Assembly (NCBI GenBank): GCA_946481295.1
Contig: CAMLLW010000001.1
Location: 62,001-126,000, forward strand
Source: an uncultured Clostridia bacterium
GTDB taxonomy: Bacteria; Bacillota; Clostridia; Lachnospirales; UBA5962
Reading direction: 5' to 3'
Length of the DNA stretch: 64,000 bases
Shown piece by piece: positions 56,634 through 64,000 of this stretch (the stretch's first letter is position 1; the number at the start of each line of letters is the position of its first letter). The notes under the pieces were generated by a model. That model was not told where the DNA came from. It saw only the letters and a program-made list of their open reading frames with translations, and searched no databases. The position numbers and the translations under genes are program-made.

Positions 56634-56661
56634 TAAATAATTTATTAGTTTTAATCGATTT
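56634..56661 (+). promoter_or_regulatory. possible sigma-D-type promoter of the second chemoreceptor
   Basis: TAAA (56634-56637), 16 bp and ATCGATTT (56654-56661) partly match TAAA-N15-GCCGATAT (five of eight in the -10). A weak match. Confidence 0.25.
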
Positions 56662-56703
56662 ATTTATTATCAAATAATTTATATGTTGAAAAGAGGTATA
56701 TTA

Positions 56704-58938
56704 ATGAATTTTAACAATATAAAAATAAAAACAAAACTTTTTATATCATTTGCTTGTATAATTTTAATGTGTTTTTTTATTGGCAATTATGGATTAAAAA
56801 ATATATATACATTAAATAAAGGATATAATACTCTTATAAATTATCCTATAGAACGAAGTAACATATCTAAAGAATTACAGTCAATAGTCTTAGAAATTCG
56901 TATATTAGAATATAAGATAATTAGTAATTTAGGTAGTGGAAGTATTGAAGAATTAGATAAACTTATTGAAAAAATACAAACATTAGAACAAAAATATGAA
57001 AAATCTTTAAGTAATGACAATGATATAAATATATTAGATGAGAATGCAAAAAGTAACTATACAAAAATTTTTGATAAAATTAAATTAAAGACTGATGAAT
57101 TTTTAAAAAAATATAATAATTTAAAAAATATTAAACTTGATGAAGATAATATGATATTTTATAAAGAAAATATAGATTCACTAAAAGAAATAAGTTCTAT
57201 GCTTGATCAATTAAATAAAATAGATAATATTGTTATAGAAGATAGATTACAAAATGCAAATGATTATATGAAAAATACATTTATAGTAACACTTATTTTA
57301 ACTATATTAGTTATTATTATATCTATCATTTTTGCTACGCTATCTATTACTAGAATAAGTAAAAGTATAAATTTTATTATAGATGCTGCATATAAAATAT
57401 CTAAAGGAGATTTAAAAGTAAATTTAAAAACAAATAGTAAAGACGAATTTGGACTACTATCAAATAGCATATATAATATGGTAAATATTTTTCATAATTT
57501 AACAAACGAAATTGAAATACTTTCTAAAGAATTGGAAGAACATGGAGACATAGATTATAGAATAAATGAAGAAATATTTGAAGGTGATTATAAAAATGTA
57601 GTTAATGGTATTAATAATGCTATAGCTGGATTAGTAGGAGATATAAACACAACTTTAGATGTAATTTTAGATTATGGAAATGGAAATTTTGATGTAAAAG
57701 TAAAACAGTTTCCTGGTAAAAAAGTAATATTAAATAATGCTATAAATCAATTACAAAATAATTTAAAAGAAATAAGTGAAGATATAAATACTTTAGCTAT
57801 ATCAGCATATAATGGAAATTTAAGTAATAGCATTAATACTAAAAAATATAATGCTATGTGGAAAGAAATAGCTAAAAATTTAAACAATTTATTAGTAGCA
57901 TGTGAAAATCCTATAAAAGAAATATCTTTAGCATTTGACAATATTTCTAAAGGTAAATTTGATACTCTTATAGAGGGGGATTATTCAGGAGACTTTGCTA
58001 AAATAAAGGAAACAGCGAATTTATCAATACTTACAATAAGAGAGTATATAGTGGAAATATCTACTGTATTACAAGAAATAGCAGTTGAAAATTTATCTGT
58101 TAGTATAGATAGAGAATACCTTGGAGAATTTACAAATATAAAGGATTCTATAAATAGAATAACTAGTAATTTAGGAGTACTTATTAAAAATATAAATGAA
58201 TCTATTTTTAAAGTTTATTCAAATGCAGAACAAATATCTAAAGCAAGTATTAAAATGGCACAAGGGGCAACAGAACAAAATATAGCAGGAGATAGATTAG
58301 CATTAACAATAGATACTATTTTTAATCAAATAAAAGATAATACTAAAAATGCAAATGAAACAAGTAATATTACTATAGATACTAAAGAAAATACTGCAAT
58401 TGGAAATGATTATATGAAAAGAATGTTAATTTCTATGAAAGAAATTAATGATTCATCAGAAAATATATCAAAAATAATAAAAGTAATAAATGATATAGCA
58501 TTTCAAACAAATTTATTAGCATTAAATGCGGCAGTAGAAGCTGCAAGAGCAGGAGAACATGGAAAAGGTTTTGCTGTTGTTGCAGAAGAAGTTAGAGAAT
58601 TAGCACAGCGCAGTAAAAATGCAGCTCAAGAAACTAGTGAACTTATAGAAAATTCTATTTTAAAAGCTGATATTGGTAGTAAAACAGCAAATCAAACAGC
58701 AGAAGTTTTAAAAACTATAGTAGATGAAATTAATAATATATCTGATTTAATTTTAGAGGTTGCTAAAGCTTCTAATGAACAAACTAAATCATTAGAAGAA
58801 ATAGTATCAAATACAAATCAAATATCTTCTGTTGTTCAGGTAAATGTTACTATATCAGAAGATATTGCTTCAGTAGCTCAGGAATTATTTTCACAAACTG
58901 AATTATTAAAATCTTTATTTAGTACTTTTAAACTATAA
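56704..58938 (+). CDS. methyl-accepting chemotaxis protein with six HAMP-like repeats
   Basis: This 744-aa paralogue of the receptor at 52.6-54.9 kb has the same layout: membrane segment (about 10-30), helical sensor domain, membrane segment (about 195-218), six HAMP-like units (for example [36 protein letters not shown]) and an almost identical signalling hairpin. The sensor domains differ, so the two may respond to different cues. The ATG at 56704 follows AGAGGT; an upstream ATG at 56683 lacks a ribosome-binding site. A terminator follows. Confidence 0.92.
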   Translation: MNFNNIKIKTKLFISFACIILMCFFIGNYGLKNIYTLNKGYNTLINYPIERSNISKELQSIVLEIRILEYKIISNLGSGSIEELDKLIEKIQTLEQKYEKSLSNDNDINILDENAKSNYTKIFDKIKLKTDEFLKKYNNLKNIKLDEDNMIFYKENIDSLKEISSMLDQLNKIDNIVIEDRLQNANDYMKNTFIVTLILTILVIIISIIFATLSITRISKSINFIIDAAYKISKGDLKVNLKTNSKDEFGLLSNSIYNMVNIFHNLTNEIEILSKELEEHGDIDYRINEEIFEGDYKNVVNGINNAIAGLVGDINTTLDVILDYGNGNFDVKVKQFPGKKVILNNAINQLQNNLKEISEDINTLAISAYNGNLSNSINTKKYNAMWKEIAKNLNNLLVACENPIKEISLAFDNISKGKFDTLIEGDYSGDFAKIKETANLSILTIREYIVEISTVLQEIAVENLSVSIDREYLGEFTNIKDSINRITSNLGVLIKNINESIFKVYSNAEQISKASIKMAQGATEQNIAGDRLALTIDTIFNQIKDNTKNANETSNITIDTKENTAIGNDYMKRMLISMKEINDSSENISKIIKVINDIAFQTNLLALNAAVEAARAGEHGKGFAVVAEEVRELAQRSKNAAQETSELIENSILKADIGSKTANQTAEVLKTIVDEINNISDLILEVAKASNEQTKSLEEIVSNTNQISSVVQVNVTISEDIASVAQELFSQTELLKSLFSTFKL

Positions 58939-58948
58939 AATTTAATTA

Positions 58949-58987
58949 AAAAAAGAACTAGTAAATATAAAATTAGTTCTTTTTTTA
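58949..58987 (+). terminator. terminator after the second chemoreceptor
   Basis: AAAAAAGAACTA / TAGTTCTTTTTT is followed by further T residues. Confidence 0.8.
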
Positions 58988-59081
58988 TTTTTTAAATAAA
59001 TTTAATAAATATATAATATCTATATTATACTAATTTAAAAAATGTATAAAATTTAAACTATTATAAATTATATAAAATTGA

Positions 59082-59110
59082 TAGACAATGTACAATTTTT
59101 GATGTAAAAT
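59082..59110 (+). promoter_or_regulatory. possible promoter of the SEC-C/tsaC/ywlE/rpiB/upp/tagO operon
   Basis: TAGACA (59082-59087) and TAAAAT (59105-59110) are 17 bp apart, 46 nt before the first start codon. Confidence 0.45.
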
Positions 59111-59155
59111 TCATGTTATATAAATTAATTTGAAGTAAACTTATAGGAGGACAAA

Positions 59156-59653
59156 ATGAGTTTGTATGAAAATTGGTTAAAACAAGCCTATAATGATCAA
59201 GGTAGAAGTATAAAATCTGTATGGGATGTTTATATTCCACAAGAACAAAAAATTTATGAAGATATTTTAGAAAATAAGATAACTAATATAAAAGGAACAG
59301 TTCTTTCACTAGCTGAAAAATATAATATGAGTAATGAATTTATTTGTGGTTTTTTAGATGGTATAAATGATGCATCTGAAAATCCAATATCTATTAAAGA
59401 TTTAACAGAAACACAAGAAATTTCTTTAGACATAGATTTAAAAAATCTTTATAAGAAAATGGTTCAATATAAAGCTCAACATCTATGTGATTTACCTCAG
59501 TGGGATAATATTTTTACAGAAGAAGAAAGAAATAATTTGTATATAGATCAAAAAAATTCTCGTACTGTTGTAAAAGGAGCAAAAATAGGTAGAAATGAAC
59601 CTTGTCCATGCGGTAGTGGGAAAAAATATAAGAGATGCTGTGGTGCTAAGTGA
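59156..59653 (+). CDS. SEC-C zinc-motif protein
   Basis: This 165-aa protein ends in a SEC-C motif ([17 protein letters not shown], about 146-162), a small zinc-binding element also found at the C-terminus of SecA. The rest (about 1-130) looks all-helical and resembles small uncharacterised clostridial proteins. Function unknown. It overlaps the start of the next gene by 4 nt and leads an operon. Confidence 0.8.
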   Translation: MSLYENWLKQAYNDQGRSIKSVWDVYIPQEQKIYEDILENKITNIKGTVLSLAEKYNMSNEFICGFLDGINDASENPISIKDLTETQEISLDIDLKNLYKKMVQYKAQHLCDLPQWDNIFTEEERNNLYIDQKNSRTVVKGAKIGRNEPCPCGSGKKYKRCCGAK

Positions 59654-60699
59654 TAACTCTTATAGAAAAGATTGGGTTTCCACTTTCAGATGAAAATATC
59701 AGTGTAATAGAATCATGTGCTAAAATTATTAAAAATGGTGGCTTAGTTGCATTTCCTACAGAAACAGTTTATGGGTTAGGTGCTAATGCTTTAATTCCAG
59801 ATGCAGTTAAAGGAATTTATGCGGCAAAAGGTAGACCATCTGATAATCCACTTATAGTGCATATTAATGATATAGATACTTTAAATTTAATTGCAAAAAA
59901 TATTTCTAATAAAGCAATGCTTTTAATAGATAAATTTTGGCCAGGACCACTAACAATAATTTTTGATAAAACTGATGTTATTCCTAAAGAAACTGCAGGG
60001 GGTCTTGATACTGTAGCAGTAAGAATGCCAAAAAATGAAATAGCTAAATTACTTATTGATAAAAGTGGTGTTCCAATAGCTGCACCTAGTGCAAATTTAT
60101 CTGGAAAGCCAAGTCCGACAAAAGCAAGTCATGTTATAGATGATTTAAATGGAAAAGTAAATGCTATAATAGATGGAGGAAGTTCTGATATAGGGCTTGA
60201 ATCAACAGTTATAGATATGTCTACCGATATTCCATGTATTTTAAGACCAGGTGCTATAACAAAATCTATGATAGAAAGCGTTATTGGTAATGTAATATTA
60301 GATAAAAATTTATTAAATGAACATGAAAAACCAAAATCACCTGGTATGAAATATAAACATTATGCACCAGATGCTGATATAATTTTAGTTCAAGGTAATA
60401 ATATAAATAATGTAGTTAATAAAATTATAGAATTATCTAATAGTTACACAAATAAGAATATAGGAATAATATGTACAGAGGAAACTAAAGATTTCTATAA
60501 AAATTATAATAATGTAATATCATTAGGTAGTAAAAATAATACAGAAACAATTGCTAAAAATCTTTTTGATACATTTAGAGAATTTAATAAATTAAATGTT
60601 GATATAATATTTGCAGAGGGTTTGCCTGAAGAAAATTTAGAACTTGCCATTATGAATAGATTGAAAAAAGCATCTGGATATAATATTATAAATGTGTAA
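59650..60699 (+). CDS. tsaC: L-threonylcarbamoyladenylate synthase (Sua5/YwlC type)
   Basis: This 349-aa enzyme makes threonylcarbamoyl-AMP for the t6A37 modification of ANN-decoding tRNAs. The YrdC domain (about 18-205) has [13 protein letters not shown] and KGRPSDNPL; a C-terminal Sua5 domain (about 240-345) follows, as in B. subtilis YwlC. The start is GTG 59650, overlapping the previous stop, with no strong ribosome-binding site of its own, so translation is likely coupled. Confidence 0.93.
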   Translation: MITLIEKIGFPLSDENISVIESCAKIIKNGGLVAFPTETVYGLGANALIPDAVKGIYAAKGRPSDNPLIVHINDIDTLNLIAKNISNKAMLLIDKFWPGPLTIIFDKTDVIPKETAGGLDTVAVRMPKNEIAKLLIDKSGVPIAAPSANLSGKPSPTKASHVIDDLNGKVNAIIDGGSSDIGLESTVIDMSTDIPCILRPGAITKSMIESVIGNVILDKNLLNEHEKPKSPGMKYKHYAPDADIILVQGNNINNVVNKIIELSNSYTNKNIGIICTEETKDFYKNYNNVISLGSKNNTETIAKNLFDTFREFNKLNVDIIFAEGLPEENLELAIMNRLKKASGYNIINV

Positions 60700-60714
60700 A
60701 AGAGGTTATATATT

Positions 60715-61158
60715 ATGATGTATGAAGTTTTATTTGTGTGTACAGGCAACACTTGTAGAAGTGCTATGGCTAAAGCATTATATCAAAAACGTTGTGAAGA
60801 TGAAGGCATTAAATTTGTAGGAGAATCTGCTGGAATATATGTTCCTTATCCTGATGTAGCAAATAAAATGGCTGTAAAAGCTATGCAAATTTATAATATA
60901 GATTTAAGTAATCATATTGCAACGCAAATAACAAAAGAAGATATTTTAAACTCTAAAGTAATTTTAACTATGACAGATCATCATAAACAAATATTAATAA
61001 ATAATATAAGTGGAATAAGTGAAAAAGTATTTACTTTTTATGAATATGTTTTTAATGAAAAAAAAGATGTAGAAGATCCTTATGGAAAAGACTTTAAAGA
61101 ATATATTAAAATTGCAGAGGAACTTAAAACTTTAGTAAATAGTATGAAACTTAGCTAG
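60715..61158 (+). CDS. ywlE: low-molecular-weight protein tyrosine/arginine phosphatase
   Basis: This 147-aa phosphatase has the P-loop CTGNTCRS (C9 to S16) with nucleophile C9 and R15, and the general-acid Asp in EDPYGKD. Position after ywlC and before rpiB matches B. subtilis ywlE, a protein-arginine phosphatase; the Thr at P-loop position 5 (T13) agrees with that specificity. No McsB kinase is in this window. Confidence 0.9.
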   Translation: MMYEVLFVCTGNTCRSAMAKALYQKRCEDEGIKFVGESAGIYVPYPDVANKMAVKAMQIYNIDLSNHIATQITKEDILNSKVILTMTDHHKQILINNISGISEKVFTFYEYVFNEKKDVEDPYGKDFKEYIKIAEELKTLVNSMKLS

Positions 61159-61173
61159 GAGGATATAAATTAT

Positions 61174-61602
61174 ATGATAGCCTTAGGTTGTGATCATGCA
61201 GGTGTAAAATTAAAAAATTTTATATTAAATTATTTTAAAGAAAATAATATACCATATATAGATTTTGGACATTTTGATGAAACTTCTACAGATTATCCAA
61301 TTTATGCAGAAGAAGTATGTAATGCAGTATTAAGTAATAAATGTGAAAAAGGTATATTAATTTGTGGAACAGGTATAGGTATGTCTATAGCTGCAAATCG
61401 TCACAAAGGAATTAGATGTGCACTTTGTGGTGATGTTTTTTCTGCAAAAGCTACTAGAGAACACAATAATGCAAATATTTTAGCTTTAGGAGCCCGAGTT
61501 GTTGCAGAAGGCTTAGCATTAGAAATTGTAAAGGCTTTTTTATCTACAGAATTTTCTAACGGAGAAAATCACGTAAGAAGAATTGAACTTTTAGAAAAAT
61601 AA
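61174..61602 (+). CDS. rpiB: ribose-5-phosphate isomerase B
   Basis: This 142-aa RpiB/LacA/LacB-family sugar phosphate isomerase interconverts ribose-5-phosphate and ribulose-5-phosphate. Motifs are MIALGCDHAGVKLK and ICGTGIGMSIAANRHKGIRCALC, containing the catalytic Cys and anion-hole loop. ATG after AGGAGG. Confidence 0.95.
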   Translation: MIALGCDHAGVKLKNFILNYFKENNIPYIDFGHFDETSTDYPIYAEEVCNAVLSNKCEKGILICGTGIGMSIAANRHKGIRCALCGDVFSAKATREHNNANILALGARVVAEGLALEIVKAFLSTEFSNGENHVRRIELLEK

Positions 61603-61615
61603 AAATATATTTTAG

Positions 61616-62251
<636 letters not shown>

Positions 62252-62266
62252 GAGGGGATGAGTACC

Positions 62267-63298
62267 TTGTACGAAACTCATAATTGGATTGTTTATACAG
62301 TTGCCTTTATAATAGCATTTTTTATATCATTATTATTCACACCTATATCCAAAAAGTTATCTTTAAAAGTTGGCGCTGTAGATTATCCAAAAGAAAGAGG
62401 TCTACATAAAGAACCTATTCCTAGAATGGGTGGTATAGCAATAGTTTTAGGTTTTTTAGTAGCAATGTTATTACTTATGCCTTTTGTAGAACAATTAAGA
62501 AGTAAACAATTTTTGGGATTTTTTATAGGTGTTTCTATAATAGTCGTACTAGGTATATTTGATGATATATATGATTTAAGAGCAAAATTAAAATTTACAA
62601 TTCAAATGATAGCAGCATTAGTAGTTGTTTTTACAGGTACTCGTATAAATTTAAGTTTATGGCCTTTTGCAGAGTTTTTAGAACCATTTAGCCCTGTTTT
62701 CACTATTTTTTGGATTGTTGGGGTAACAAATGCTGTTAATTTCATAGACGGAGTTGATGGACTTGCAGCAGGAGTTTCTAGCATATGCTCTTTTGTTATT
62801 TTAGTTTTATGTATTTTAACAGGAAGTCCATTAGCTATAATTTTTACATCGGCTTTAGCAGGTAGTTGTTTAGGATTTTTACCACGTAATTTTAGTCCTG
62901 CTGAAATTTTTATGGGTGATACAGGTGCAACTTTTTTAGGTTTTGTCTTAGCTGTTTCTTCTATAATAGGAGTTTTTAAAAGCTATGCATTATTAGCTGT
63001 AGTTATTGCTATTTTTAGTATGGCATTTCCTATTTTAGATACATTTTTTGCTATGATACGTAGAACTTTAAAAGGTCAATCTGTTATGCAAGCTGATAGG
63101 GGTCATTTACATCATAGACTAATAGATGCAGGATATTCTCATAAACAAGCTGTTATTATTTTATATTCTTTAAGTGCTATTACGGGAATGATTGCTATTT
63201 TAATTGCCATAAAAGATATTTATGTTTTAATATGTGCATTAATATTAAGTTTAGTTTTAAGCTGTACAGTATATGTTTATAAAAAAAGAATGAATTAA
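62267..63298 (+). CDS. tagO: undecaprenyl-phosphate GlcNAc-1-phosphate transferase, TagO/WecA type
   Basis: This 343-aa membrane enzyme transfers GlcNAc-1-phosphate to undecaprenyl phosphate, starting wall polymer synthesis. It has about eleven membrane segments and the MraY/WecA motifs FDDIYDLRAKLKF, NAVNFIDGVDGLAAG and DRGHLHHRL. The start is probably TTG 62267, 9 nt after GAGGGG; the in-frame ATG at 62258 abuts that site directly. A terminator follows. Confidence 0.92.
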   Translation: MYETHNWIVYTVAFIIAFFISLLFTPISKKLSLKVGAVDYPKERGLHKEPIPRMGGIAIVLGFLVAMLLLMPFVEQLRSKQFLGFFIGVSIIVVLGIFDDIYDLRAKLKFTIQMIAALVVVFTGTRINLSLWPFAEFLEPFSPVFTIFWIVGVTNAVNFIDGVDGLAAGVSSICSFVILVLCILTGSPLAIIFTSALAGSCLGFLPRNFSPAEIFMGDTGATFLGFVLAVSSIIGVFKSYALLAVVIAIFSMAFPILDTFFAMIRRTLKGQSVMQADRGHLHHRLIDAGYSHKQAVIILYSLSAITGMIAILIAIKDIYVLICALILSLVLSCTVYVYKKRMN

Positions 63299-63318
63299 TT
63301 TGATATTTGAAGAATGCT

Positions 63319-63358
63319 AAAAGCCATTGTTATGTTTTATCGTAACAATGGCTTTTTT
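63319..63358 (+). terminator. terminator of the tsaC-tagO operon
   Basis: AAAGCCATTGTTA / TAACAATGGCTTT forms a 13-bp stem with a TTTTTT tail. Confidence 0.9.
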
Positions 63359-63390
63359 GTTATGCGAAATTTAATGTGTAATTTTAAAAA

Positions 63391-63423
63391 GCGACAAATA
63401 TTATTTACTACAAACTTTATAAT
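63391..63423 (+). promoter_or_regulatory. possible Spo0A-activated promoter of spoIIE
   Basis: TATAAT at 63418-63423 is a good -10. Centred near -36 is GCGACAA (63391-63397), whose complement TTGTCGC is a partial 0A box (consensus TGTCGAA). Placement fits Spo0A-activated sigma-A promoters; the match is weak. Confidence 0.3.
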
Positions 63424-63486
63424 TATTTATATGTTAAAGGTGAATTATTTATGACTATTTTTATAAATTTTTTAAGGGGGATTTTT

Positions 63487-64000
63487 ATGGAAAAAGTTGC
63501 TGTAACGGATCAAAAGTTAACTTTTAAACAAAAATTGGGATTAATTTTAACTAGAAATAATTCTAGTACTATAATAATGAGTTTATGTGCATTTTTTTTA
63601 GGAAGAGTAGCAGTTTTTCAATTTATGAATCCTGTTTCAATTGCTTTTATAGGTAATTTTATTGGTAAAGGATATAAATTTTATACCGTAAGTTTTTTTA
63701 CAGCTATAGGAATACTTACAAAGTTTGAAGGTCTATACTTTTTTAAATATCTTTTAGCTATTATACTTTTAGCTGCTCTAGATTCTTTATCAAAAGTATG
63801 GGATTCGGAATTAAGAGACTTTATAAAAGCAATTGCATGCTTTGTAGCAGTTTTTATACCTGGATTTTTAATATCTTATGTATATGGTAGAAGTTTATAC
63901 TTTACATTAATGTCATTGTTAGAAGGAGTATTAGTTTTTTCTCTAGTTTTTATTTTAAAAGATGGTTTAAAAATATTAGATGGTTCTTTAAATAAAAAAG
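63487..64000 (+). CDS. spoIIE: stage II sporulation protein E, N-terminal part (3' end outside window)
   Basis: The frame is open to the window edge (171 codons seen). The visible part begins MEKVAVTDQKLTFKQKLG and contains several hydrophobic segments from about residue 29 on, including FFLGRVAVFQFMNPVSIAF and FVAVFIPGFLISYVYGRSL. This matches the membrane domain of SpoIIE, the PP2C phosphatase that activates sigma-F in the forespore. The phosphatase domain would lie outside. The ATG at 63487 follows AAGGGGG. Assignment rests on the N-terminus only. Confidence 0.85.
   Translation, partial: MEKVAVTDQKLTFKQKLGLILTRNNSSTIIMSLCAFFLGRVAVFQFMNPVSIAFIGNFIGKGYKFYTVSFFTAIGILTKFEGLYFFKYLLAIILLAALDSLSKVWDSELRDFIKAIACFVAVFIPGFLISYVYGRSLYFTLMSLLEGVLVFSLVFILKDGLKILDGSLNKK

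Overview
The window is AT-rich DNA from a spore-forming, low-GC Firmicute. Several features point to the class Clostridia, most likely close to Lachnospirales. SpoIIE starts at the right edge, a T-box controls thrS, a SAM-I riboswitch controls methionine uptake, the ribosomal protein order is Gram-positive, and the 2-hydroxyacyl-CoA dehydratase activase-type protein at the left edge is typical of anaerobes. Ribosomal proteins L17 (178 aa, central insertion), L22 (Lys-rich N-terminal extension) and S4 (short form without zinc cysteines) have the form I associate with Lachnospiraceae-like clostridia. No rRNA, tRNA, CRISPR array, insertion sequence or prophage is visible. Almost every ORF is intact and codon use looks uniform, so this is mostly core chromosome.

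Left part (1-12.6 kb): the tail of an activase/dehydratase-like protein, a SAM methyltransferase, Hsp33, T-box-controlled threonyl-tRNA synthetase, an orphan cellobiose-type PTS IIC, a trehalose PTS IIBC plus trehalose-6-phosphate hydrolase pair, and a convergent copper P-type ATPase.

Translation block (12.6-35.0 kb): rpsL-rpsG-fusA-tuf (str), a divergent HDOD/degenerate-EAL gene, then a long structured leader and the S10-spc-alpha superoperon from rpsJ to rplQ, including secY, adk, map, a KOW protein, infA, rpmJ and rpoA. It closes with a strong terminator after rplQ. The two most interesting non-coding stretches are here: the roughly 245-nt leader of rpsJ and the 149-nt rpsL-rpsG spacer. 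Both contain competing base-pairings of the kind used for autogenous ribosomal protein control.

Transport and housekeeping (35.0-50.9 kb): the ECF energizing module (ecfA1-ecfA2-ecfT), then a SAM-riboswitch-controlled methionine importer in which MetI and MetQ are one fused polypeptide, then an ECF S component translationally coupled to truA. The methionine genes and S component therefore sit between ecfT and truA, which are usually adjacent. Next come a lytic transglycosylase, mutS2, a two-component system with a downstream HtrA protease, nagB and a 23S rRNA uracil methyltransferase.

Right part (50.9-64 kb): an S1-domain protein, Hsp20, an orphan holin-like protein, two inverted paralogous chemoreceptors each with six HAMP-like repeats flanking an FMN reductase and a Bax-inhibitor-1 protein, then the SEC-C/tsaC/ywlE/rpiB/upp/tagO operon and the start of spoIIE. 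I do not see a clear new multi-gene system. The best candidates for something undescribed are the RNA leaders in the ribosomal operons, the MetI-MetQ fusion and the multi-HAMP receptors.
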